Source of the DNA: Dama dama
Taxonomy: Eukaryota; Chordata; Mammalia; Artiodactyla; Cervidae
DNA length: 64,000 bases
Direction of reading: 5' to 3'
NCBI RefSeq assembly: GCF_033118175.1
Contig: NC_083714.1
Span: 16,554,001 to 16,618,000, forward strand
The notes beneath the pieces were generated by a model. That model saw only the letters and a list, made by a program, of their open reading frames with translations. It was not told the DNA's origin and searched no databases. The position numbers and the translations under genes are program-made. Below are positions 43,780 to 54,592 of this stretch, in pieces. How positions within the stretch are numbered: the stretch's first letter is position 1; each line of letters opens with the position of its first letter.

Positions 43780-45213
43780 TAAAACTTTGAGCCTGTCTCT
43801 TCAGAAAATAAGTGATACCAAAATTTTCTTGAAGCTCTATATCCATTTTTAATAAATTGATTCTTTAGTAGTATCTTTCTGTGGAGTTAGAAGATAAAAC
43901 TTTAAAGCTCTTCACAATGGCTTAACTGTAGCTATAAACTTCTTTAAGAGAAATAACGTTTAAGATATATTAGCACTTCAAGAAATATTTTTAAAATATA
44001 AATTTTAGTTAAATATACAATTACTGGTATTCCAAGAAGCCACTATTTCTAAAATTGTTTTTCTAGCACAGTTTTGAAGACACATTGGTCTCGAAAGAGC
44101 TGTAAAAGCATTGACTTGCTATATAATGAAATACTCACCTAAGTAGAAATGGGGAGGGAAGAAGCATGTTAAGCCAGAATTCTGTTTCAGAAAAATTTCA
44201 GGGCCAGATTTTTACCCTGATATTAACATCTGGTAATAATAACGTCTACATTCAAATTATGATGGGCATGGTCAATTCTAGAAACGTACTGATTACAAAA
44301 ATTCTCCCTAATAAGAAAAAAACCTCTGGATTGAGAATGGTTATTAACCACTAATTGGCATTAATTACATTCCAAACCCATACCCATCATCCTACCACCA
44401 TGAGAAATGTCTAGAGCATGATTAACCTCACTCTGAATGCCCTCCTTTAGTGCATTGCAACTACCATCTCATGGGAGCACATCACTCCAAACAGCGAAAC
44501 ACAATTCCTGATTCTCTTCTAATGCTCGCTAAATTAGTATAAGTTCAACTTCCTTTTTGATGTCTTACCTATCTGGATAAATTCTTCAGATTTCAATTCA
44601 GATTCTGATCCTTCTCTTGCTGCTCTTAACTGGGAGTGAGGGTGGAGGATTCTGCCGCTTACTGGCACTTCTCTCAAAAGTCCAGTGATCCAGTCATCCA
44701 GATCTCTGCCTCTGTGTTGCTGACCTTAATGGTTGGCTAGCTATTTCTGCACACATTTCTACTAACTTGAAGATCTATGACTTCCAACTACCTAGAATTC
44801 TCTGCAATCTACCAGTTGCCTATGTTCTTTTCCACTGTCTCTGTAGTTGCCCAGTTTTGATTGCTAGTGTAGTTGGAATTCCCTATCCACTGACAGATTT
44901 CTTGTCCACTACCACTGTAGCTGGAGTCTCTGGCCCACTATAATTGTCCATTTTCTTTTCCACCATGACCCAGGATGATGTTTTGCCAGGATTCTAGAGT
45001 GTCCTGCTGACTCTGAGACAAGACTTTCACTATTTCTATTATAGCTTTCTTCTACCACATTAGGAGACTCTTTCATGCTCCTGATTATTTTTCTTCATCA
45101 AAATTGTACTTGGGGACAAAAAACAATACCAGTCACATCCACACAGTCTTTTTGATAAGCAAGTTGGAGATAATACTGCTTATCTGATCTTTTATTTCCC
45201 CCACTTTCTTCAG
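43780..45213. other. Unique sequence, no gene recognised
   Basis: About 1.4 kb of non-repetitive DNA. One 62-codon frame (44166-44354) lacks any recognisable domain. Confidence 0.5.
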
Positions 45214-46640
45214 ATGTTCAACATCACTAATTGTTACAGAAATGCAAATAAAAACCACAATGAGATATTACCTCACATCTTTCACAATGGTGATCATCAA
45301 AAAGTCTACAAATAACAAACGTTTGGGAAGGTGTGGTGAAAGGGGAACCCTAGTACATTATTGGTGGAAATGTAAATTGGTGCAGCCACTATGGAAAACC
45401 ATATGGAGGTTCCGCAAAAAATTAAAAATAGAACTACCATATGATCCAGCAATTCTACTCCTATGCATATATGCAGAAAAAACAAAAACACTAATTCAAA
45501 AAGATATATGCATCCCAATCTTCACAGCAGAATTATTTACAATAGATAAATGGAAGCAATCTAAGTGCCACTCAACAGATGAGTGGATAAAAAAGATGTA
45601 CACATACACAATGGGATGTTACTCAGCCATAAGAAGCATGGAATTCTGCCATGTTCAACAACATGGATGGACCTAGAGATTCTGCCTAACAAAATGTCAG
45701 ACAGAAAAAGACAAATACTGTAATGATATCACTTATGTGTGAAATCTAAAAAAATAAAGCAAGTGGATGTATCTAGGAAAACAAAAACAGACTCACAGAT
45801 ATAGAGAACAAACCAGTGGTTACCAGTGGTTAATCCCAAACCAAGGGTATGAGATTAAGAGATACAAACTACTATGTATATAATAGATAAGTAACAAGGA
45901 TATATTGTATAGCATGGGGAATTACGGCCATTATCTTATAACTTTTAATGGAGCATAATCTGTAAAAATAATGAATCTTTATGTTGTACACCTGAAACTA
46001 ATATAATATTGTAAATCAACTATTGTTGGTCGGTCACACAGTCATGTCCGACTCTTGGTGACCCCATGGACTACAGCACACCAAGTTTCCCTGTCCTTAA
46101 CTATCTCCCAGAGTTTCCTCAAACTCATATCCATTGACTCAGTGATGCCATCCAACCATCTCATCCTCTGTTGCCCTCTTCTCCTCCTGCCTTCAATCTT
46201 TCCCATCATAAAGGTCTTTTCCAATGAGTTAGCTCTTCATATCAGGTGGCCAGAGTATTGGGTTTCAGTTTCAGAATCAGTCCTTCCAATGAATTCTCAT
46301 GGTTGATTTCCTTTAGTGGTTTGATCTCTTTGATGCCCAAGGGACTCTCAAGAGTCTTATCCAGCACTGCAGTACAAAAGCATCAATTCTTTGGCACTCA
46401 GCCTTCTTTATGGTCCAACTCTCATATCCGTACATGACTACTGGAAAAACCATAGCTTTAACAATACTTTTTCAGCAAAAGTGATGTCTCTCCTTTTTAA
46501 CACACTGTCTGAGTTTGTCATAGTTTTTCTTCCAAGGAGCAAGTGTCTTTTAATTTTGTGGTATAGCAAATGAACTACACTTCAACAAAATAATAAAATT
46601 CTGAAAAATAAGGCATTTTAATCTATAAAAAAGAAGAAAG
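45214..46640 (+). mobile_element. Older L1 3' end, sense, split by BovB
   Basis: Sense ORF2 C-terminus (frame 45242-45676, with LPYDPAILLLCIYAEK and YTYTMGCYSAI) and 3' UTR to 'aatattgtaaatcaacta' at 46022, then 46568-46640 with 'gaactacacttcaacaaaat' and an A-rich tail. BovB occupies the gap. Confidence 0.85.
46023..46567 (-). mobile_element. BovB LINE 3' end, antisense, nested in L1
   Basis: 'tcatgtccgactcttggtgaccccatgg' to 'gagcaagtgtcttttaattttgtgg' is antisense BovB C-terminus and 3' UTR. Flanks AAATCAACTA (46013-46022) and AAATGAACTA (46568-46577) look like a 10-bp TSD with one mismatch. Confidence 0.88.
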
Positions 46641-46772
46641 GAAAAAAGAACAACAATGAAGTTTTCTGCACTGATTGATTCTTCCTTTCATGAATGAATT
46701 CCATGTAGCATGGAGCACTGTTTGATAGTATTTTACCCACAGTAGAACTTCTTTCAAAATTCGAGTCAATTC

Positions 46773-48537
46773 TATCACTCACCTAGAGCCAGACAATCTG
46801 GAATGCGAAGTCAAGTGGGCCTTAGGGAGCATCACTATAAATAAAGCTAGTGGAGGTGATGAAATTCCAGTTGACCTATTTCAAATCCTAAAAGATTATG
46901 CTATGAAAATGCTGCACTCAATATGTAAGCAAATTTGGAAAACTCAGCAGTGGCCACAGGACTAGAGAAGGTCAATTTTCATTCCAATCCCAAAGAAAGG
47001 CAATGGCAAAGAATGTTCAAACTACTGCCCAATTGCATGCATCTCACATACTAGCAAAGTAATGATCAAAATTCTCCAAGATAGGCTTCAACAGTACATG
47101 AACCATGAACTTCCATATGCTCAAGCTGGTTTTAGAAAAGGCAGAGGAACCAGAGATCAAATTGCCAACATCTGCTGGATCATTGAAAAAGCAAAAGAGT
47201 TCCAGAAAAACATCTACTTCTGCTTTATAGACTGTGCCAAAGCCTTTGACTGTGTGGATCACAATAAACTGTGGAAAATTCGTCAAGAGATGGAAATACC
47301 AGATCACCTGACCTGCACCCTGAGAAACCTGTATGCAGCAGGTCAGGAAGCAACAGTTAGAACTGGATATGGAACAACAGACTGGTTCCAAATTGGGAAA
47401 GGAGTACATCAAGGCTGTATATTGTCACCCTGCTTATTTAAATTATATGCAGAGTACATCATGAGAAACGCTGGGCTGGAGAAAGCACAAGCTGGAATAA
47501 AGATTGTCAGGAGAAATATCAATAACCTCAGATATGCAGATGACACCACACTTATGGCAGAAAGTGAATAACTAAAGAGCCTCTTGATGAAAGTGAGAGG
47601 AGAGTAAAAAAGTTGGCTTAAAGCTCAGCATTCAGAAAACTAAGATCATGGCATCTGGTCCCATCACTTCATGGCAAATAGATGGGGAAACAGTGACAGG
47701 ACTTTATTTGGGGGTGCTCCAAAATCACTAAGTTTACTTGGTGGCTCAGATGGTAAAGTGTCTGCCTACAATGCAGGAGACCCAGGTTCAATCCCTGGAT
47801 CAGGAAGATCTGGAGAAGAAAATGGCAACCCACTCCAGTATTCTTGCCTGGAAAATTCCATGGATGGAGGAACCTGGTAGGCTACATACAGTCCATGGGG
47901 GTCACAAAGAGTCGGACACAACTGAGCAACTTCACTTTACTTTTTTTTTTAAACTTTTTTATCACTGCAGATGGTGACTTCAGCCATGAAATTAAAAGAC
48001 ACTTACTTGCTCCTTGGAAGAAAAGTTATGACCAAGCTAGACAGCATATTTAAAAGCAGAGATATTACTTTGCCAATGAAGGTTCATCTAGTCAAAGCTA
48101 TGGTTTTCCCAGTAGTCATGTATGGATGTAAGAGTTGGACTATAAAGAAAGCTGAGTGCAGAAGAATTGATGCTTTTGAACTGTGGTGTTGGAGAAGACT
48201 CTTCATAGTCCCTTGGACTGCATGGAGATCCAACCAGTCCATCCTAAAGAAGATCAATCCTGGGTGTTCATTGGAAGGATTGATACTGAAGCTAAAACTC
48301 CAATACTTTGGCCATCTGATGTGAAGAGCTGGCTCATTTGAAAAGACCCTAATGCTGGGAAAGATTGAAGGCAGGAGGAGATGGGGACGACAGAGGATGA
48401 GATGGTTGGATGGCATCACTGACTCAATGGACATGAGTTTGAATAAGCTCCGGGAGTTGGTGATGGACAGGGAAGCCTAGCGTGCTGCAGTCCGTGGGGT
48501 CACAAAGAGTCAGACACGACTGAGCGACTGAACTGAA
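46773..48537 (+). mobile_element. BovB LINE copy (about 1.53 kb plus nested SINE), 5'-truncated, in Tigger1
   Basis: Starts within the ORF upstream of the reverse transcriptase ('ctcacctagagccagacaat') and ends GACTGAACTGAAC. The 169-codon frame 47062-47571 holds the RT core: FIDCAKAFDCVDHNKLW (motif A), QGCILSPCLF (motif B) and YADD in NNLRYADDTTLMAE (motif C). It then meets a frame break. The downstream C-terminal part (47971-48324) lies after a Bov-tA insertion. It splits Tigger1 with a small loss of target sequence and no clear TSD. Confidence 0.9.
47730..47960 (+). mobile_element. Bov-tA SINE nested in BovB
   Basis: Complete Bov-tA (head 'cttggtggctcagatggtaa', body to GAGCAACTTCACTTTACTT). 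A T/A-rich 3' tail ends at 47960. A short TSD, ATCACT, at 47724-47729 and 47961-47966 restores the BovB sequence CCAAAATCACTGCAGATGG. Confidence 0.92.
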
Positions 48538-48987
48538 CGGATGCTCTTACTTCACCAACTAAGTCTGTATAATATTTTCAATCCTTTTTTTATCATTTCA
48601 AAATCTTCACAGCCTCTTTGCTAGGAGTAGATTCTATCTCAAGGAACCACTTGCATTGCTTATAGATAAGAACTCTTCATCCATTCAAGTTTTATCATGA
48701 GATTGCAGCAATACAGTCATAGCTTCAGACTCCAATCTTAATCCTAGGTCTCTTGCTGTTTCCACCACATCTGCAATTGCTTCCTCCACTGAAGTCTTGA
48801 ACTCCTCAAACTTATTCATGCTGTTGGTATCAACTTCTTCCAAACTCTTGTTTACTTTGATATTTTGACCTCTTATCTTGAATCACAAGTGCTCTTCATG
48901 GCATCTAGAATAGTGAGCCCTTTCCAGAAGGCTTTCAATTACTTTGACCAGATGCATCAGAGGAATTACTGTCTATGGCAACTGTGC

Positions 48988-49211
48988 TGTTTGTGCTCTG
49001 TTAAGTCTCTTCAGTCATGTCTGAGTCTTTGTGATCCCGTGGACTATAGCCCGCCAGGCTCCTCTGTCCATGTGATTCTCCAGGCAAGAATACTAGAGTG
49101 GGTTGTCATGCCCTCCTCCAGGGGATCTTCCTGACTCAGGGATCAAACTCACATCTCTTATGTCTCCTGCACTGGCAGGCCAGTTCTTTACCACTAGTGC
49201 TACCTGGGAAG
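48988..49211 (-). mobile_element. Bov-tA SINE (long-head variant) nested in Tigger1, antisense
   Basis: The variant carrying 'ctcttatgtctcctgcactggcaggcc' and ending GCTACCTGGGAAG. Tigger1 reads 'actgtctatggcaactgt' on the left and 'tctatctgaggcagctatag' on the right, an imperfect target duplication. Confidence 0.88.
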
Positions 49212-49427
49212 TCTATCTGAGGCAGCTATAGCCTAACAAATATATATTTTTAAACAAGACTTAAAAGTTGAAGTGACTCCTTGATCTATGGGCTGCAGAA
49301 TCATGTGTTAGCAGGCATGAAAACATTAATTTCATTGTACATTTCCATCAGAGCTCTTGGGTGACCATGAAGAATTGTTAATAAGCAGTACTAGGTCTGC
49401 AGCTGCGTGGCGCAGGAGCCACAGGAG

Positions 49428-49541
49428 CGGCCAAGAGGAGATACCCCACATCCAAGGTCAGGAGCAGCGGCCGAGAGGAGATACCCCATGCCCAAGGTCA
49501 GGAGCATCAGCCGTGAGGAGACACCCCACGTCCAAGGTAAG
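49428..49541 (+). repeat. BovB 5' 40-bp tandem repeat, 2.9 units
   Basis: Units start at 49428, 49468 and 49508. Each reads CGGCC-AGAGGAGATACCCCA with small changes, then '-tccaaggtcaggagca'. This resembles the known GC-rich 5' region of BovB, probably part of its promoter/5' UTR (inference). The frames at 49357-49646 come from this repeat. Confidence 0.85.
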
Positions 49542-50039
49542 AGAAAGCCAAGTAAGATGGTAGGCGCTGAGAGAGCATCAGAGGGCAGACAGACTGAAAC
49601 CACAATCACTAGCCAATCTGATCACATGGACCACAGCCTTGTCTAACTCAGTGAAACTAAGTCATGCCGTGTGGGGCCATCCAAGATAAACGGGTCATGG
49701 TGGAGAGGTCTGACAGAATGTGGGCCACTGGAGAAGGGAATGGCAAACCACTTCAGTATTCTTGCCTTGAGAACCCCGTGAACAGTATGAAAAGGCAAAA
49801 AGATAGGACAATGAAAGATGAACTCCCCATGTTGGTAGGTGCCCAATATGCTACTGGAGATCAGTGGAGAAATAACTCCAGAAAAAATGAAGGGATGGAG
49901 CCAAAGCAAAAGCAACACCCAGTTGTGGATGTGACTGGTGATGGAAGCAAGGTCTGATGCTATAAAGAGCAAAATTGCATTGGAACCTGGAATGTTAGGT
50001 CCATGAAACAAGGCAAACTGGAAACAAGAGATGGCAAGA

Positions 50040-53000
50040 GTGAACGTCGACATTTTAGGAATCAGCGAACTAAGATGGAATGGGTGAATTTAACTCAGAT
50101 GACCATTATATCTACTACTGTGGGCAGGAATCCCTTAGAAGAAATGGAGTAGCCATCATAGTCAACAAAAAAAGTTCGAAATGCAGTACTTGGATGCAAT
50201 CTCAAAAATGACAGAATGAACTCTGTTCATTTCCAAGGCAAACCATTCAACATCACAGTAGTCCAAGTCTATGCCCCGACCCATAACACTGAAGAAGCTG
50301 AAGATGAACAGTTCTATGAAGACCTACAAGACCTTTTGGAACTAACACCCCAAAAAAAGATATCTTTTTCATTATAGGGGACTGGAATGCAAAAGTAGGA
50401 AGTCAAGAAACACTTGTAGTAACAGGGATATTTGACCTTGGTGTACAGAATGAAGCAGGGCAAAGGCTAATAGACTTTTGCCAAGAGAATGCACCAGTCA
50501 TAGCAAACACCCTCTTCCAACAACACAAGAGAAGACTCTACACATGGACATCACCAGAAATCAGATTGACTATATTCTTTGCAGCCAAAGATGGAGAAGC
50601 TCTATACTGTCAACAAAAACAAGACCAGGAGCTGACTGTGGCTCAGATCATGAACTCTTTATTGCCAAATTCAGACTTAAATTGAAGAAAGTGGGGAAAA
50701 CCACTAGTCCTTTCAGGTATGACCTAAATCAAGTCCTTTATGATTATACAGTGGAAGTGACAAATAGATTTAAGGGACTAGATCTGATAGACAGAGTGCC
50801 TGATGAACTATGGACGAAGGTTCGTGACATTGTACAGGAGACAGGGATCAAGGCCATCCCCAAGAAAAAGAAATGCAAAAAAGCAAAATGGCTGTCTGAG
50901 GAAGCCTTACAGATAGCTGTGAAAAGAAGGGAAGTGAAAAGCAAAGGAAAAAAGGAAAGATATACCCATCTGAATGCATAGTTCCAAAGAATAGCAAGGA
51001 GAGGTAAGAAAGCCTTCCTCAGTGATCAGTGTAAAGAAATAGAGGGAAAATATAGAATGGGAAAGACTAGAGATCTCTTCAAGAAAATTAGAGATACCAA
51101 GGGAACATTTCATGCAAATATGGGCTCAACAAAGGATAGAAATATGGACCTAACAGAAGCAGAAGATATTAAGAACAGGTAGCAAGAATACACAGAAGAA
51201 CTGTACAAAAAAGATCTTCACGACACAGATAATCACAATGGTGTGATCACTCACCAAGAGCCAGACATCCTGGAATGTGAAGTAAAGTGGGCCTTAGGGA
51301 GCATCACTATGAACAAAGCTAGTGGAGGTGATGGAATTCCAGTTGAACTATTTCAAATCCTAAAAGATGATGCTGTGAAAGTGCTGCACTCAATATGCCA
51401 GCAAATTTGGAGAACTCAGCAGTGGCCACAGGACTGGAAAAGGTCAGTTTTCATTCCAATCCCAAAGAAAGACAATGCCAAAGAATGCTCAAACTACCAC
51501 ACAGTTGCACTCCTCTCACATGCTAGTAAAGTAATACTCAAAATTCATGTTAGTAAAATAATGCTCAAAATACTCTTGCTTCAGCAGTACATGAACCATG
51601 AACTTCCAGATGTTCAAGCTGGTTTTAGAAAAAGCAGAGGATCCAGAGATCAAATTGTCAACATCTGCTGGATCATTAAAAAAGCAAGAGAGTTCCAGTA
51701 AAATATCTATTTCTGCTTTATTGACTATGCCAAAGCCTTTGACTGTGTGGATCACAATAAACTGTGGAAAATTCTGAAGGAGATGGGAATACCAGACCAC
51801 TTGACCTGCCTCTTGAGAAACCTGTATGCAGGTCAGGAAGCAACAGTTAGAACTGGACATGGAACAACAGACTGGTTCCAAATAGGAAAAGGAGTACGTC
51901 AAGGCTGTATATTGTCACCCTGCTTATTTAACTTATATGCAGAGTACATCATGAGAAACGCTGGGCTGGAGGAAGCACAAGCTGGAATCAAGATTGCTGG
52001 GAGAAATATCAATAACCTCAGATATGCAGATGACACCACTCTTATGGCAGAAAGGGAAGAAAACTAAATAGCCTCTTGATGAAAGTGAAAGAGGAGAGTG
52101 AAAAAGTTGGCTTAAAGCTCAACATTCAGAAAACTAAGATCATGGCATCTTGTCCCATCACTTCATGGCAAATAGATGGGGAAACAGTGGAAACAGTGGC
52201 TGACTTTATTTTTCTGGGCTCCAAAATCACTGCAGATGGTGATTGCAGCCATGAAATTAAAAGACACTTACTCCTTGGAAGGAAAGTTATGACCAACCTA
52301 GATAGCATGTTAAAAAGCAGAGACATTACTTTGTCAACAAAGGCCCGTCTAGTCAAGGCTCTGGTTTTCCCAGTAGTCATGTATGGATGTGAGAGGTGGA
52401 CTATAAAGAAAGCTGACAGACGAATGGATAAGGAAGCTGTGGTACATATACACCATGGAATATTACTCAGCCATTAAAAAGAATTCATTTGAATCAGTTC
52501 TAATGAGATGGATGAAACTGGAGCCCATCATACAGAGTGAAGTAAGCCAGAAAGATAAAGACCAATACAGCATACTAACACACATATATGGAATTTAGAA
52601 AGATAGTAATGATACCCCTATATGCAAAACAGAAAAAGAGACACAGATGTACAGAACAGAATTTTGGACTCTGTGAGAGAAGGCAAGGGTGGGATGTTTC
52701 GAGAGAACAGCATCAAAACATATATATTATCTAAGGTGAAACAGATCACCAGCCCAGGTTGGATGCATGAGACAAGTGCTCGGGCCTGGTGCACTGGGAA
52801 GACCCAGAGGGATCGGGTAGAGAGGGAGGTGGGAGGGGGGATCGGAATGGGGAATACATGTAAATCCATGACTGATTCATGTCAATGTATGACAAAAACC
52901 ACTACAATATTGTAAAGTAATTAGCCTCCAACTAATAAAAATAAATGGAAAAAAAAAAGAAAGCTGAGTGCCAAAGAATTGAGGCTTTTGAACTGTGGTG

Positions 53001-53301
53001 TTGGAGAAGACTCTTGAGAGTTCCTTGGACTGCAAGGAGATCTAACCAGTCCATCCTAAAGGAGGTCAGTCCTGGGTGTTCATTGGAAGGACTGATGTTG
53101 AAGTTGAAGCTCCAATACTTTGGCCACCTGATGCAAAGAGCTGACTCATTTGAAAAAACCCTAATGTTGGGAAAGTTTGAAGGCAGGAGGAGATGGGGAC
53201 AACAGAGGATGAGATGGTTGGATGGCATCACCGACTCAATGGACAGGAGTTTGAGTAAGCTCCGGGAGTTAGTGATGGACAGGGAGGCCCTGGCATTCTG
53301 A
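50040..53301 (+). pseudogene. BovB ORF remnant: APE endonuclease plus reverse transcriptase
   Basis: The normal product is a single polyprotein that nicks target DNA and copies BovB or SINE RNA. 50478-50981 carries the end of the endonuclease (QIDYILCSQRW, GSDHELF). 51243-51701 and 51747-52067 share one frame and hold the RT, with AFDCVDHNKLW, QGCILSPCLF and YADD motifs. The lesions seen are a TGG-to-TAG stop at 51180-51182, a TAA at 51699-51701, a one-base loss near 52060 that shifts the frame, and the L1 insertion in the C-terminal region. Dead gene. Confidence 0.88.
52417..52955 (+). mobile_element. L1 3' end nested in BovB, with TSD
   Basis: Starts CAGACGAATGGATAAGGAAG and ends CCTCCAACTAATAAAAATAA followed by an A-rich tail. 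An exact 12-bp TSD, AAAGAAAGCTGA, lies at 52405-52416 and 52956-52967. Removing the insert restores BovB 'ctataaagaaagctgagtgc'. Only the last ORF2 codons and the 3' UTR are present. It is the same young-looking L1 subfamily as at 16.0-16.9, 17.3-18.0 and 43.1-43.8 kb. Confidence 0.95.
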
Positions 53302-54592
53302 GGTTCATGGGGTTGCAAAGAATCAGACATGACTGAGTAACTGAACTGAGTATTAGGTTGAAAGGCATCTTTTTTTTTTTTTTTCCCTGAGCAATAGGTC
53401 TCAACAACAGGCTTAAAACATTCAGTAAACCATACTCTGAACATGTGCTGTCATTATGGCTTTTTTTGTTCCATTTATAGGTCCCAGGCAGAATCAATTT
53501 AGCATAATTCTGAAGGCATGGAATTTGTAGAATTGTAAATGAGCGTTGGCTTTTCAACTTAAAGTCCCCAGCTACACTGGCCCCCAAAAAGAGAGTCAAC
53601 CTGTTCTTTGAAACCAGGCACTGACTTCTCCTTCTAGCTATAAGTCCTAGATGGTATCTTCTTCCAATAGAAGGCTATTTCATCTACATTGAAAATCTGG
53701 TTTTTTGCATAGCTACCCTCATGAATTATCTTAGGTTTTCTAGATAACTTGCTGCAGCTTCACTATCAGCACCTGCTGTTTTCCCTTGCACTTTGATGTT
53801 ACAGAAACACTTTCTTTCCTCAAACATCATGAACCAACCTCTGCTAGCTACAAACTTTTCTTCTGCAGCTTCCTTACCTCTCTCAGCCTTCACAGAAGTA
53901 AAGAGTGTTAGGGTCTTGCTCTTGATTAGGCTTTGGCTTAAGGGAATATTCTGACTGGTTTGATCTCCACCCAGACCACTAAAACTTTCTCCATATCAGC
54001 AATGAAGGTTATTTCTCTTTCTTAACATTCAAGTGTTTACTGGTGTAGCACTTTCCATTTCCTTCAAGAATTTTTCTTTTGTTATTAATAATTTGGCTGT
54101 TTTGTGCAAGAGCCCTAGCTTTTGGTCTATCTTGGCTTTTGACGTGCCTTCCTCACTAAGCTTAATCAAGTTTTCTAGCTTTTGGTTTAAAGTTTGAAAC
54201 AGGTGACTCTTCCTTTCATTTGAACACTTAGAATTATTAATTGGCCTAATTTTCAATATTGTTTTGTCTCAGACTCAGAGTCTCAGATAATAGAACACAC
54301 ACAATATTTATTGTTTGATGTTTTACATGACTGTAGTTTGTGGCACCCCAAAATGATTACAATAGTAACATAAAAGATCACTGATTACAGGTCAGCATAA
54401 CAAGTATAATAGTGATGAAAAATTGAAACAAAGTTTGAGAATTACCAAAATGTGACATAGAGACACAAAATGAGAAAGTGCTGTTGGGAAAATGGTGCCT
54501 ATAGACTTATTTGATGTAGGATTGCCACGAACCTTCAGATTGTGAAAAGTATAGTATCTGTGAAACACAACAAAACAAAGCATGTCTATAAT

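Larger units (their letters stand above)
49391..53350 (+). mobile_element. Near full-length BovB LINE (about 3.4 kb without nested L1)
   Basis: RTE-clade non-LTR retrotransposon. It begins with GC-rich 5' sequence carrying a 40-bp tandem repeat (49428-49541) and continues through the APE endonuclease region (about 50040-50700) and reverse transcriptase (about 51240-52070). The C-terminal region is interrupted by an L1 at 52417-52955, and the element ends CTGAGTAACTGAACTGAG. Inserted within Tigger1 next to the second catalytic-Asp codon. Established literature places BovB in ruminants by horizontal transfer; this copy is inactive. Confidence 0.92.
46650..54230 (-). pseudogene. Tigger1 pogo-like transposase pseudogene
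   Basis: Cut-and-paste transposase of the Tc1-mariner superfamily. The N-terminal DNA-binding part survives at 54256-54029 (LNQKLENLIKLSEEGTSKAK). The first catalytic Asp lies in an NVDEIAFYWKK-like context at 53682-53684. 'AGDFKLK' and 'CFKPVVETYC' blocks lie at about 53580-53390. At the second catalytic Asp position (expected DNAPGH-type motif) the codon reads Asn (49377-49379), and the neighbouring bases are shifted. Three insertions plus indels make it non-functional. Host-domesticated relatives exist elsewhere in mammals (TIGD genes), but this copy shows no sign of domestication. Confidence 0.85.
46650..54592 (-). mobile_element. Tigger1 DNA transposon (TcMar-Tigger), antisense, multiply interrupted
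   Basis: Four segments in correct order: 46650-46772, 48538-48987, 49212-49390 and 53351-54592, together about 2.0 kb. The right end (5' end of the element) finishes AAAACAAAGCATGTCTATA, close to the Tigger1 terminal repeat. About 0.4 kb of the 3' end is missing on the left, where the L1 tail abuts. Gaps hold BovB (46773-48537), Bov-tA (48988-49211) and BovB plus nested L1 (49391-53350). Confidence 0.88.

Noticed and set aside
47062..47571. 169-codon frame with clear reverse transcriptase motifs, possible gene
   Set aside because: It is the RT core of a 5'-truncated BovB LINE with flanking ORF pieces broken and a SINE insertion downstream; not a host gene.
49357..49646. Arg/Gln/Pro-rich frames with repeated peptide motif
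   Set aside because: Produced by the 40-bp tandem repeat of the BovB 5' region; two frames of the same DNA are both open.
53228..53599. Minus-strand frame with similarity to pogo transposase, possible domesticated TIGD-like gene
   Set aside because: Only short blocks match, the frame runs on into antisense BovB, and the Tigger1 copy is split by several insertions.
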